Assembly (NCBI GenBank): GCA_030762175.1
Contig: CM060837.1
Coordinates: 7,954,001 to 8,018,000, forward strand
Source: Metallyticus violacea
Lineage: Eukaryota; Arthropoda; Insecta; Mantodea; Metallyticidae
Direction of reading: 5' to 3'
DNA: 64,000 bases
Every line of letters begins with the position of its first letter. Positions within the stretch are counted from its first letter, which is position 1. Under the pieces are notes generated by a model, which was not told the DNA's origin, made no database searches, and saw nothing but the letters and a program-made list of their open reading frames with translations. Positions 34,490 to 46,948 of this stretch are shown here, piece after piece. Made by a program: the position numbers and the translations under genes.

Positions 34490-36119
34490 ACATATTAATA
34501 TTAGCGAATTGAAGGAATGTAGTAGCTATTGCGATTGTATCCATAAAGAGATTTTTGAAAAAAGGAAAGTTTTTATCATACTCCATACTATGTACTAGGC
34601 AGTGAAAAAAATGTATCTATGGGTGCTTGTGTGTGTCTGTTAAAGCTCCAGTAGTCTCAATATTTGTTTTTGCTCAACAACACCCGACATTTAACCAACA
34701 ATTAACAAAGTTTCGTCCAATTTTTAACCAACAAACTTGTATTATTGGGAAAGGGTGTTAACCTATAGCAATTTTTTTATTCTAAAAATCGCTCTACAGA
34801 CCGCAATTTTTACTTTTTTGAAACTAATCTCGGTACGTTTCTTTAATAAATTTATTAAGTAATTTCCGAAAATCAGGGCACTCGGGCCATTATTAGTGCG
34901 GGTATATTTGAAAAACGATTGGGGGTTAAAGCGAAATTTAAAATTCGCTCTAGCTGCCGCATTTTTTATATTTTCTTTTGGAAACTCGGTATGTGCAATT
35001 GTAATAAAATAAGAAAAGTATTTTCTGAACATCAAGGAAATCGGATAATTAGGGGGGGGGTTACCTGAAACCGAAACTTTAAAAATCGTTTTAGCAGCAC
35101 CAATGATTTGTTTTCACATCAAAAGTCTTCATATTCCATTCAAATCAAATAAAAATTGTTTCTGAATATCAGGTTAGGGCAGTTAGAGTGAGAGTTTACC
35201 CAAAATTCAAAATTGAAAAATCGCTCTAGGTACCAATATTTGTTTTTCACAACAAATTCGGTATATACCACTACAATCAATAAAGAAAACTAGTTTCTGA
35301 AAATTAGGGAAACCGAACTTTTAGGAGTAGGGTATACTTGAAAACTGGAATTTAAACAGCGCTCTTGCGTTTAATTTATAGCGTTGTATATATTTTATAT
35401 TTAACAAAAGCATTGTCGTGAAGATAGCAAATGTGAAATATAAATTTAATATGTGCTTGAGAATTATATTTGTGTATAAGCCGCTCTATAATAACCTTCA
35501 GAAAATGTTTGCGTTGCTTGTTTTTACTACAATATAATTTAAATTAAATTTCAAAGTCATTGGAAATCGATGTAACTTTCCATTGTTTATTGTTGATTGT
35601 GTTAGTACATTGTAATTGATTTTAATTGTAATGTTTTTGTTTATTGAAACATATGAACATCATCTTAAATACACAATGTAAATCGAAACTTTCTGTTATT
35701 TCTCTCTATTTTAGTAAATGTAAAGATGATATCAAGGGCTCAGTTCATAAACATGGTTACATTTAAAAATGTAAGAGTGGTAGACGACAGATTTAATTTA
35801 AATATGTTTTTACCTACACAGAATAATTGTACCTAACAGTGGTCGTATATTTCATTTAATTAACAGTATGCCATTAATTGTGTGTTAATCTCTACAACAT
35901 CAACAATAATAATAATGATAATAATAATAATTATATTATAATTTAGTTTTTCTTTTGTAATACTTAAAAGATTGCAAAATTTGTTTTTAATTTTGTTCCC
36001 CTAATATCAACAGTAATACCATAACTTATTTTATTTCATTAATTAATAAGGCCACAATTTGGATTTTGTATTCCACTTGTTGAGGAATTAGCCTAGTTTA
36101 CGCAGCTGCTGCGTATCCG
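34490..36119 (+). mobile_element. Family A copy in segmental duplication copy 2, complete 3' end
   Basis: It has the same 5' motif and core units as 29930-31490, then the tail with aataataataatgataata near 35904, and the 3' end gcctagtttacgcagctgct-gcgt. The hairpin stem cgcag/ctgcg is intact. Confidence 0.7.
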
Positions 36120-37098
36120 AATATTTTTAAGTAAAACTGGAAGACAGAAAATATTCAAGAAACCTTTTGGTTTGATGGTCGTATCAGGTGGTAGTACACT
36201 TAACTGTATGTTACATATAGCACTTAATTATGAATAGATTTGGTAATTGTTAGCGTGGGCCAGGGTTGTATGATCATTGGGTAATGGAGGTATATTTTTC
36301 ATTAGTCAATAACATACAGAAAGATGCTTTATTGTAAGAAATGAAAACAGGTGCTCTGACTGGAATGTGCTGTGGAAACGCCATAAGATCGTATGTTACA
36401 ATGTACATTATCGTATTAAAAAGTTTATGCTATTTATATTTTTCTTTCAATTTCTAATGATTAAAATGTCTATGGTTTATTCATCAGTGGCGTTATTGGA
36501 GTTATGGGTCACATCAGCGCGGAGATCTACTTTTACTGAAAGCATAAAATGATAATGTATTTAAAGTCGATAATAATCAGCAGTAACCCGTGCTGAAAAT
36601 GTAGCCTGTACATTGCGAGCATTGGGTAGAAAATTCCATTAACTTTCCTTATCCAAAGACCACGGCAGTTATTGTCATTGAGAGATCCTGTCTCTTTTAA
36701 CTTTAAAACAAGTTCGCAAACAGGATATTTTCTTGGGAATCGCCTTACAACTTATGTGCAATAACATAAAAACCCGTTCTTCAAGACATAAAGGCAAAAC
36801 TAACTAAGAATAATTATACACCCAGTGAAAAGCACCGAGAAACACGCGGACAAAGACCAACTGCAAGCTGCCATCCGCACAGGCCTTTTACGACTGGGTT
36901 CTCCCAGCACGTAGCTATGCTCTGCCGGCCCATATCTGAAATAACCTGAATGTATTTCGGTTGACGCGAATAATGCCTTTTATAACTGAGTAGCTTTAGT
37001 GTTGGCTGTTCAACTATTATGGTAGCTTGGGAGTGAGCTCATTTATTCTGTTAAGCATAATTTCCATTAACATAGTGTTCTGTTTTGTTTGGTTGCAG
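36120..37098 (+). promoter_or_regulatory. Upstream region of the 37 kb gene, weak TATA-like site
   Basis: It holds no repeat I recognise. A TATA-like TTTATAAC lies at about 36978-36985, some 115 bp before the first coding ATG. The bases just before the ATG (ttttgtttggttgcag) form a good splice acceptor, so the ATG exon may follow a 5' non-coding exon instead. Both possibilities remain open. Confidence 0.3.
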
Positions 37099-37099
37099 A

Positions 37100-37133
37100 A
37101 TGATTTTGAGAAGCGGTAGAGTACTTAGTGGTG
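37100..37133 (+). CDS. Gene X exon 1 (coding start)
   Basis: ATG at 37100 encodes MILRSGRVLSG and the exon ends at a strong donor (g|gtaagta) in phase 1. The start is chosen because this ATG directly follows an acceptor-like ttggttgcag and the frame joins all four exons downstream. A basic N-terminus of this kind occurs in some nuclear proteins, but no family is recognised. Confidence 0.6.
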
Positions 37134-37388
37134 GTAAGTATGTTCACTAACTAGATATAGTACAACAAGTGCAGAGTATTTTATTTTCTGTATTGTGTAA
37201 GGGAAGTATACCATACGTAATAATAATGTTGCTAGTTACCACAAAGCATTTGTTGCATCCAACGTTTTAGAAGGCATTATGTCTTGGAGATCAAATTTAA
37301 CAAAAATCCCCCTGTTGAAAGTCAGTGCAGAGTATATTTATTTGTAACTGCTGGTAAACTAAAATTGTTGTATTTCTTATTGTTACAG

Positions 37389-37424
37389 AGCCATATGTTC
37401 CGAGGCGGAGACGTAGAAGGGCTG
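37389..37424 (+). CDS. Gene X exon 2 (Arg-rich micro-exon)
   Basis: A 36-base exon between attgttacag and gtgagt encodes EPYVPRRRRRRA, with six consecutive Arg, a likely nuclear-localisation or nucleic-acid-contacting patch. Entry and exit are both phase 1, so skipping it would keep the frame. A 4.45 kb intron follows. Confidence 0.6.
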
Positions 37425-40400
37425 GTGAGTGAAAATTAGTAAACCATTTTAGTTAATTGTGGAAAGCTAGTAACAATAACATTAAAGTTAGCCAAATGCT
37501 TGAATTAAGTTATTTGAAAAAGATTTCTTGAAACAAATACATTTTTTATGTGAACTGATTCATATTAATGTCAGCAAACTTTATGCTGTTCTGTCAGCTT
37601 AAAATATTACGTTTATAAAAGATCTTCTTTTCAAATTATTAATATAAGGCATATACAATACATTACTCATATTATTAAAATTTATAATAAATAGAAAACA
37701 TTTAAATTAAAATATGTGAAAAAAAGAATAATATATTGAAATTAATATGCTTTATTACATTTATTTTCCCTATATAACATACGAAAAATTATCTGCAGTG
37801 AAGTTGGACAAAGATATAATTTTAAATACTTTAAAGAGCTGTGTATTGGATGTATGAGTAACTTCTCGGATTTGTTTTATAATTTTTATAGGGAATTTTA
37901 AATTGCATTATTTCACAAAGAGAGATGTGTTATTGATAAAAATTAAATTATAACAATGAAAAAAATATTAATTAGAGGATGAAATTGTACAAAGAGAGTT
38001 GTGTGTAGTTAACACTTTACGATAAAATTGATATGGGGAAAATACAGGCTTATCCAATTATTTGATGTGTCATTATGCAGAAGGGTTGGGCAATTGTCGG
38101 TGGTAGAAATAATAGAGTAACCGTTTATTAAATTCTAGAGTATTTAATAATTATATACATAACAAGAGAATAAAGTGGGTTTTTGTTTATTACCATGAGT
38201 GAGTAAAATATATTTACTCTTGTATTGCGTATAGAATTTAAATCAAATTAATATTAATATTAATATTTAACGAGTGATAACGCTACATTCATCATTGCTT
38301 AAACGAAACAGTAATGTTATCGATGACAATGTTGGTTGTTATGAAGGTTGAACTGAAACAGTTTCATTTGTTTATGGACATGTAATGATATATTGAAATG
38401 TCCAAAGAGATTGGCATGTGTAGTTCGGAAGAGGTTTAATTTGAAATATGGGCTAGATGCTGTTTTTAACTCTGTAATTAAACACTACCCCAATAATGAC
38501 TTATTCCATTTTTAGTAGTGAGCAAAATGTTTTAAACTCGCCATTTATAAAGGCAACAGCCTTTGAAACATTTCCAAGTAAGTGGAACAAAATTGGTGGA
38601 ATTTAAGTGATTTCCTCAATAATAATTTGTTATATGATAAAATACATTCCTCTGTTTCCATATTTGTAAAGTCTTTCCAGTTAACTGATATAACTCTTCA
38701 CATTGCAAGTCATACATTATATAATTGAAAATACTCTGTATCAATGAACTTTACTTAACAAAACCCATGCTGAGAGTGAGTTGTAACTAAACCTCAAATG
38801 TTTAGGTAAATGCCTATTTAGTTTCTTTAGGAAAGTGTGCAATTGCATATTTTGGCAATTTAAAATGTTGGCTATACAGCCATTCCAATCTTATTTTTAA
38901 GGAAAATCAAATACATTTTTTTCCTTTCAATTATTTCAACTTAACATGATGTTGTACACAATTAAGCCATGTCAATGTACAAAATAATAACATTTTTAAT
39001 AAAAGTGCCAACTTATAAATCACTCAATTTCCCTGCACATATATACATACATTATACGGTAATATAATACATAAATAGTGTGTAACATAATAGTTAATTA
39101 TAATTTACATAATCTTCAATAGCATAGTAAACTTTATCTATAAGGAAATGAAACTTGTTGAATTTATGGTTGGTTGCTAGTGGCCATTATGGATGCTGAT
39201 ATTTATAATTTTTTCCCTACCTTCCAAATAAAGAGCTTTAAAATTATTTTTCATTTGTTTGTTGCTGTCTAGTTGGCCCCATTTCAGTACATATTCTTTA
39301 CTTAAGATAGTATTCACATCCTTACACAGTAGACAGCATCTGACCTTGATTAATTTTATCCTGAATAAATGTTCTAACTGGCAATCATGCCCAACAATTA
39401 AGCAGAATTGGGCAATTCCAATTTTTCTTGGTTTCAATAAAAGATGTTTGAAAGCATTTAAATCTTCATATGATTTTCCTTTTAAGTTTTTGTTTGATAT
39501 TTTGTTGTTCTTGTTCAGATATTAATCTTTTAATGAGTTTCAATTTAAAGGGAAGTTCTAGTTCAAAAAGTGGTTTCAATTTTATAATGGCTCCTTTTTT
39601 TCGCTAAAGTATTGGCAATCTCATTACCCTTCAATCCCACATAGCTCTGGATACATTGTAAAATTATTTCTGTATTTCTGATCTGGATTGTATGATAGTT
39701 TTAATTTATAGTGTATGTCGGTGGGTAACTGTAATCCATTATACTTTGTAGTGCTGCGTTAGAGCCAATTTAGATAACAATTGTTTTATTTATTTTAGGT
39801 CTATAGAGTAGATTTTGTAAAGATGCTCTAATGGCTGTTGTTTCACCTTCAAAATTGTTACCTTACTGTCCAAAACGGGTATATTGAGAGAATTGTTCAC
39901 AAGATGATTATCTGAAGCACCACACTCAACAATTTCTATGCTATGTTTAAAAATAAAAACCTTTAATCCATAGAATTTGTCAAAGGTAAAACCACCAGCA
40001 TTACAAAGGACATGCCAAAAAAAGGCCTAGTCATAGTCTGGAGACTTTTTTTTTTTTCTTATTTAAACAACTATTCATAATTTACTTGTCTGGTATGCTA
40101 GGCTGCTTTCAAGGCAATAAGTTGTCAGTCATTTAGCGTAAACAGGGGACACTACATGTAGGCGACTGACATTACCCTCCCTAAGAGATAAAAGTGGATT
40201 GAGGTGCAATTGTACATGGTTTTTTTACTGTATTCTTACAGTCCGCCCACATTTTGTGTATATGTATGGAAATTTTCTATCATATACATATTTTATACTG
40301 TGAGGTTATAAAATTCAGTTAGTTATTCATGCATTTGTAGTGCCAAAATGATACCTTAGCCAGAAAAAGAAGAAACGAACTTGAAGTTGAATGTAATTGT

Positions 40401-41878
40401 TGACCTGGAACTTCATACCTCTCAAACGTATTACAAAGTATTGTTAAAATCATATATTGTGCTATCTTGTTGCCTTTAATAAATTATTTGGCATCATATT
40501 TTCCTTGGTTTCATTTGTATTTAACTGATTATTAAGTATTATTATATTTTGTATAAATTAATATACACATAATTTAAGTCTAAGATATGTCTTATATAAA
40601 TGGGATTTTTTTTAACAATATCCTTCTGTCATCTTTCTAATCTAGTCAATCTGGTCACCCTAACCAGGACAGCATTTTTCTTATTCTGTAGTTACAAAGA
40701 AATCAAATCAATGTGCTTTCAAACATAATAATTGTTAATAATTTCATTCTGTTTCTGTTTATATTTTCCCCATATCACATACACCTCCTCATATCCTCAT
40801 TTCTCAATGTCCACACTGCAGCATCTGTTTTCTTTACTCTTCAATCAGCTAATCTGATGTTGACATCACCTGCAGTAGCTCAGACCCTTCCTTTCCTAAG
40901 TAAGACTATCCATTTGAACTTCATTGTTAACAAGAAATAGTCTGTGTCTTAAACCTCTTCTGCCAACTCAGAAGAAATGCATTATTTCTTGAATTGTGAT
41001 TTATTTTGTGTCTACTACTTTCTGCCATACTATTTTTTTTTTTCTGTCTTTAACTTTAAAATTAATCAAATTTAATATTTTATTTCTACATCAAGCATTT
41101 TTTATATGGAATGTTCTCTTAGATTCTGTATTTTCATTTTTTAAAATTTTCTCTCTATTTTAAATCCTTTATATCTTAGGTAATGCCTTCTAACATAACC
41201 CTAACAACAATGCTCACCCATCCTCCACATTGCCAATAATTAATAGCATTGTTAACATCAAAATGAAACAGAGAATGATAACATATTTCTGTTCCATAAA
41301 AGTACTTTATAACGTAAAGCAAGTCAATTCTCACTCATTGCACTAGTACTTAAAATGTTATCTTTCAAAGCAGGAGCAAGTCTAATATGCCATTCTCATC
41401 TAATATATTACAAGCAATTCCTTAAATGCAAGTAACGGAAGCTAGCTACAAATTTAGCTTCTGATGTTGCAGTTCTATACATGCTATAATTGTCACACAG
41501 TATACGCATACATTGTAGCCTTAGGCTACAAGTTTTCAATATCATTAAATTCCTGTTTCTGTTGAGAACTTAGATATATCTTACTAATGTGTACAGAATG
41601 TTATCTTGATACTGGCAACCATAACAGCCAAATACTTTTCTAATTAGTAGGTAAAATTATAAAAAAACTTCTTTTAAATTTTTGAAGCACAGATTAAGGT
41701 AAAAAAATGTAGCATTACTTTTCTAAATGCCTAACTGTAACTTGTTACTTTCTAAGCATTACTTTTTTCTGTTGTTAAGCTAACATTTTATAACATTGCC
41801 CCCCCCCCAAAATGGGAGAGAAATAAACATGTATTAATTTGTGTCAGGAAAAAATGATATGTTTATATGTGATTGTAG
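37425..41878 (+). other. Gene X intron 2
   Basis: AT-rich, 4.45 kb, from gtgagt to tatgtgattgtag. It contains a minus-strand LINE RNase H remnant (39130-40000). The last ~1 kb (41.0-41.88 kb) has an old duplicate at 52.64-53.39 kb. Further small exons cannot be excluded. Confidence 0.55.
39130..40000 (-). mobile_element. LINE RNase H domain and C-terminal remnant
   Basis: On the minus strand, IQSYVGLKGNEIANTLAKK matches the end of a LINE RNase H domain ("iPsHvGi.GNe.AD.lAK"). It is followed by IGIAQFCLIVGHDCQLEHLF and LIKVRCCLLCKD, the "R...gH..l..hl.ri......C..C" tail. Upstream on this strand an IYSIDLK..IGSNAALQSI stretch recalls the "i.SDS.aAL.ai" block. RNase H occurs in I/R1/LOA-type and some Jockey-like LINEs. 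It is broken by stops, old, and antisense to gene X. Confidence 0.6.
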
Positions 41879-42229
41879 CAGCAGAACAGCAGCAAGAAGC
41901 AGCAGAACAACTGCAAGATGACCAAATACCACAACATCATGACCTGCAGCATCAACAGCAGCTTCTTCAACAGCAGCAGATGCTCTTACAACAACAGCAG
42001 CAACAGCTGCATGTACAACAAACAGAAATGCAACAACAGCAGCAACAACTGCAATTACAACAAACAGAAGTCCAACAACAGCAGCAACAACTGCAATTAC
42101 AACAAACAGAAATCCAACAACAGCAGCAACAACTGTATTTACAACAAAAACAAGTCCAAGAACAACAACTGCAACAACAGCGGCAACTGCAGCACCTGTT
42201 GCTGCAGCTAAAACAACAATTGCTGCCAG
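41879..42229 (+). CDS. Gene X exon 3 (Gln-rich repeat exon)
   Basis: A 351-base exon with acceptor tatgtgattgtag and donor ccag|gtaagt, phase 1 at both ends. It encodes about 117 residues, over half Gln. The middle has three or more tandem copies of a ~16-residue unit QQQQQQLQLQQTE(I/V). CAA and CAG codons are mixed, which argues for a selected protein feature and not a fresh CAG expansion. The heptad-like Leu/Gln spacing could form a coiled coil or a polyQ interaction surface. The hydrophobic minus-strand frame (41834-42274) is its antisense shadow. Confidence 0.7.
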
Positions 42230-43654
42230 GTAAGTTGTTGATATCTGTTGCCTTTTCCCGTTTAATTTAAACACTTAAACTCCCAGAATTGTTTTATGTG
42301 ATGTTTTGTTTCTAACATGGAAGTTTTCTATTTTAAGCAAGGCAACCAAGATATTTTCTTAAAATATAAAATATATATATATATATATATATATATGCTG
42401 TAAATAACACATTATGTTTAAGATATTTTCCCTGTTTTGTTTTTATCTTAATATTGTTGATTTGTAAATGTTGGTCAATGTGGATAATGTTTTTGCATAA
42501 GGCAGTTGCAGGGTCCACTTATAGCCTAGAAAATTTTGAACACATTGGAGCAATCCAAAACAAATAATGGTTGTATACCTGTAACCTACGCAGTCTGAAG
42601 CATTTTATTCACATTATTGTTAATAGACACACAATTTGTTAATTAATCTAATCAGCCTAAAGCATTTTGTTCACATTATTGTTAATAGACATACAATTTG
42701 ATAATTAATCTAAGAAGGAAACAAAATTTTCATTCAGGTTGAATAAATTCATCTATTACAAAGATATATTCAACATTTAAAAAAAGTGAACTCAAAATTA
42801 ATATAATTTATTTGCAACTTGGTATAAACTGTTCAGTTAAATTTGATTTTTTTGTAGAAGAAACATAACATTTTATAAATTATATATTTTATTTTATATA
42901 TTAACTACAACATAATGTACCATTTAGCTGCCAAATCCTCTTTTTCACGAATGATTTTTGAAATTTTAATGCTTTTTTCCATTCTTTATTATAATAAACA
43001 TATCTTTAGTCTATCAGAGTGTTTACAAAGCTATATATATATATATATATGAAAAATAAAGTAACACTTTGAGCAATGGGGTACAGTTTTAGAAGGTATA
43101 TGAGCTCAGCCGACACATGCTAGCAACTTGTGTTGAGAGCAAGTAAGGTGGGGAGAGCTAAGAGGAATTGTTGAAGTAACATTCATTGCATCATGAATAG
43201 TCAGGACATAAACTTATGCAGCAAAGCATGTGCTTAATGTTTCCGCATAGCATTATAACTTATAATGCTGCATATTAATGTGTCTATTAACTGAAAACAA
43301 CATACCTGAATTTTTGAAAGTGACTTATTATAGAGGAGTTGCGAACTCGTCATCCTCCTCTGCATTCCAAATCAGTTTCCTGCAGATTTGCAATTAAATT
43401 TTGTACATGTTATCTCAAGCCTGTAGTTTTTAAGTATGGAATATGACTAGCCCAGTCTTGTTTTATCACAGTCAAGTGCAGCAAGCATAAGCTTTTAACA
43501 TCTGAAGACAAAAAGTAGTGTTCTCTTTAGCAACGTTTCCCTTAACCAGTTATAAGTTGAATTTTAATATCTGAAAGTATATTTTAAAATTATTAATGAT
43601 GTTGCAAAATTGTTGAGAAATAATTTTACAATTTAATGAAAATATTGATTATAG
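42230..43654 (+). other. Gene X intron 3
   Basis: 1.4 kb, AT-rich. It contains (AT)n tracts at about 42370-42395 and 43032-43050 and a two-copy 62 bp tandem repeat at 42595-42715 (aagcattttrttcacattat unit). No other feature. Confidence 0.6.
42595..42715. repeat. Two-copy 62 bp tandem repeat
   Basis: agcattttattcacattatt at 42599 recurs as agcattttgttcacattatt at 42661. The units differ at a few positions. Confidence 0.9.
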
Positions 43655-46258
43655 GGATGAATATTCAACAAGATCTTGAACCACATCCTTTAGTTGTTGG
43701 GCCAGATAGACATTCACCAACACCAGGATTGAATACTGTGGCAGAAGAACTTGCTACCAAACCATCAGAACCTTGTGGTTCACCTCCCCCTTCTGCACAT
43801 CTGCAGCAGAACAGTTCCTTGGGGAATGCTGATGAAGGGAGTCTATCATTCAGTCTACAAATGCTGATGTCTCAGGAATTGAACCTCAGTGCAGCTGCAG
43901 CTCTGTTGCAGGGCAGCTTATTCCATGAAACTGCAGCATCAGTGGTACAACAACAGGAAACTGTTGATCTTTTTCAGACAAACAGCAGTGCAGAGAATTA
44001 CTCTAGGTTATCACCTGAGCAAACTAGACCAATTTCTTTAACTTGCAATATTAATCAACCAGTACTAGAGCAGACATCTGCAAGAAATTGCAGCATCATT
44101 GACTCTTCTACCTCAACATCAGCTGTAAGGAACACAAGTGAAACTTCTGTATCCATGCCCTTAAATGCGGAAATGAGATTAGATAGCGATATTGGTGGGA
44201 ACACAAATTTTGTCCCTATTGCTGAGGCCTCCCTCTCATTTCCTTCGACAAGCACAATTGCAGACTCAAGTAAACTAAAAACAGCTGATTTACCAGGAAA
44301 TATATCATTGATGGAGGAATCAATAAGTGTTACAGCACAAGCACCTGTAATTGCGACATCTAGTCCTCCTCCTGAGAAAGTGGTAACATCAGTTCAGAAA
44401 GAAGGTTCTGTATCTAAAACTGCTGAAGACAGAGCAGAAAAAATTAGTACTTTGGTAATACCCAGTACATCAAATATCAGTACACAATCAAAAAGAGAAG
44501 CTGCTACATCGTCTTCACTAGCCAAGCAGACAGATGATGCGTTGTCCATTCCCTCTCAAGCATCTAAAGACTGTACGCCGTCAATCCACTCACCATCAAA
44601 GGGTGAAAAAACCAAACAGACCAATTCAATTCTAGAGAATCATGTGGAAGTTAACTCAGCAGTGACAGGGGGGCAGGCACCCCAGACTGCAACCAGCTTG
44701 ACAACTCCAGTGGTTGTTGTATCAACCGTAACTACAACCAATGACTGTAGCATAGGCCTGGGGCATGCAGCATCTGCTGCTTCACCATGGGTTCAGGAAA
44801 AGTCATCTGAACAAAAATCACTCATTGCAGAGGAAGATTCTGTCTCAAAAGGTAATGCTAAGCCTAGACACAAGAGAAAATCTGACAATCCATGCCGTTT
44901 GTTTAAGATGCCAAGAATAGGGGTTCAGAAGAACCCATCATTTGAACAACTTATTCCTGAAGAGGATCCTGTCTCAGGAAATGCTAAGCCTAGACACAAA
45001 AGAAAATCGAGCATACCACGTCGTGTGTTACAGACACTGGGAGAAGGTGATGAGGGAAAAAACAGTGAATCAGAGTCAGAAGATCCAATATTAGCTGCAG
45101 GAATTCCAGAAAGAAAAATGAAGCTTACAGCAGAGGAAAGCTCATCTTGCATAATAAACATCGACCAAGAGGCTGCAACTGTCGTCAATGATCGTCAGGA
45201 TGATAATTCAAGCAATAGTGATCTTTTGACTGTATTTGTAACAGAGCAGAGTGATAATAACTCTAAACCTGAGGTGAGGAATGCTTTCCCTGAACTGGAA
45301 ATTGAACAGCTGAAATTGCTTGCACGTATTGAAGAGGCAGAAGATTTGGAAGATCTTGTGAAGCTAGTTAGAGCTTCTCCAAATTCTATAGAAGTTTTTC
45401 CAACTATAGAGTCTGTAGATAGCTTTATAAACATTGAGCCAACAGCTCTTTCTAAAACCAAACGAGTTTCTGCTAATAAAACTCATAGTAGAAGACTCAA
45501 AGGGTCAAGGCTGGCTTCAGAATTCGCTTTTAAACCCTCCTTAACCAGTACGCCAAAGAAAACGAAGAAGTCGGGAAAGAGGCAAGCTGAGGAGTCCACA
45601 TTATCCAGCAGTCAGCAAGAGAAAAAGAAGAAGACGAAACGGTTGAATCCGTTCCATCAAGGCTCTAGCTTTGATGTTCCACTTTTAAGTGAGAAAAATC
45701 TAGACAAGTCAACTATTCCTACCAGAGCCAAACCTACTTCTGAAATTAAAACTGGCGATAGATCCAAAGGATCAAGCAATGTAACAAGTATGCCATCGAA
45801 AAAGAAGTTTGGAAAGAGGCAAGCTGATGAGTCCCCGTCTTCCAGCGGTCAGCAGCGGAAGAAGATGAAACAAGTAAAGGCATTCCATCAAGGCTCTGGC
45901 TTTGATGTTCCAAATTTATGCGAGAAAAATGTAGACAAGTCAACTATTCCTACAGGAGCCAAACCTTCTTCCGAAATTAAAACTGGCGATAAATCCAAAG
46001 GATCAAGAAATGTAACAAGTATGCCATCGAAAAAGAAATTTGGAAAGAGGCAAGCCGATGAGATGATGAAACATTTTAAGTCGTTCCATGGATGCTCTGG
46101 AACTAATATTCCTTTCGTATGCCAGAAAAATCTAGATAAGTCAACTTATCCTACCGCAACCAATCCAGCTGATGAGTGTCGATCTTCAAGGCAACAGCAG
46201 GAGGAGGCAAAGCATACAAAACCACATGGAGACAGTGAAATTTCTTCATGTAACATAG
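43655..46258 (+). CDS. Gene X exon 4 (large Ser/Thr/Lys-rich exon)
   Basis: 2604 bases (868 codons) without a stop, from acceptor aaaatattgattatag to donor aacatag|gtatgt, phase 1 at both ends. The apparent ATG at 43636 lies in the intron. The N-terminal ~400 residues are Ser/Thr-rich and low in complexity. The segment GNAKPRHKRKS occurs twice (about 44850-44885 and 44980-45010). An acidic patch (EGKNSESESEDPILA) and a helical stretch (ELEIEQLKLLARIEEAEDLE) follow. From about 45480 on there are three tandem ~74-residue repeats: K-rich GKRQA(E/D)E, a KK(T/M)K cluster, FHQGSxFDVP, KNLDKSTIPT, SEIKTGD and KGSxNVTSMPSKK. The basic clusters suggest a nuclear, probably chromatin- or RNA-associated, largely disordered protein. 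No known domain is recognised. Confidence 0.85.
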
Positions 46259-46948
46259 GTATGTATTCAATGTATTTGATTTGAAGTACGTGAACTTTCT
46301 GTTTGAGATAATTAGTAATGTGCATAATGGTACCTTTTCACCTTATAGTTCCAGATATAAGAAGATAAATCTCTTCATTTCTGCTTCCTCTCCACTTTTT
46401 TATTCTTGAGTTGATCATCACAAAGTGTAGGGTTAATAGCTAGCTAGCTAAAATTATGTCATAGATAATGATTCTACCTAAAATATTGCATTGTTTTGTA
46501 GAAAGAAAGTTCTTTGGTACAGCAGTCTAACTAGCCTCCTACCAGAGGCCTAAGAAATATAGTACAACCTATGTTTAATATTTTTACAGGGACCTGACAT
46601 TTTATTTTACTTTAAAATGGGGGCTTATCTTAAATTTACATTTCAGCAAAATGCCTGCATATCTATAAATCTTTGTATTAGCAAATATGGTACCAAAATG
46701 CATTATTTATATAACAACAATAACAGAAGGGAATATGCACCCTACATAACTTTTTCTATGTCATAAATATTGCAGTCCAAGATTACAATTTCCTAGTACT
46801 TATAATATAATGTCAAAAGTCTACAAAATAAATATTTACATATAGGCAAGCTGTGCCTTTATACACATTTACATAACTTTAAGTGTGCCTCATTTTTCAA
46901 AATAATCAAAGATTGCAGTTACCTTCTTAGCACTGTTGTATGTTAAAT

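Larger units (their letters stand above)
31496..36048 (+). repeat. Tandem segmental duplication, copy 2 (~4.55 kb)
   Basis: It repeats 27631-31490 in the same orientation. It is ~690 bp longer because of an internal ~600 bp tandem duplication (33187-34430) and microsatellite changes ((GAT)n at 31736-31777, pyrimidine tract at 32160-32258, (TTTA)n at 34214-34247). Family A runs on past its end to the element's own 3' terminus, which shows this copy holds the ancestral right boundary. Confidence 0.85.

Noticed and set aside
41834..42274. 146-codon hydrophobic minus-strand frame resembling a membrane protein
   Set aside because: It is the antisense of CAA/CAG repeats in the spliced, in-frame Gln-rich exon; Val/Leu/Ala richness follows directly from the repeat.
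43636..43654. ATG at 43636 as start of an 882-residue protein
   Set aside because: The bases to 43654 form a good splice acceptor (attgattatag) and the Gln-rich exon upstream joins in phase, so this ATG is intronic.
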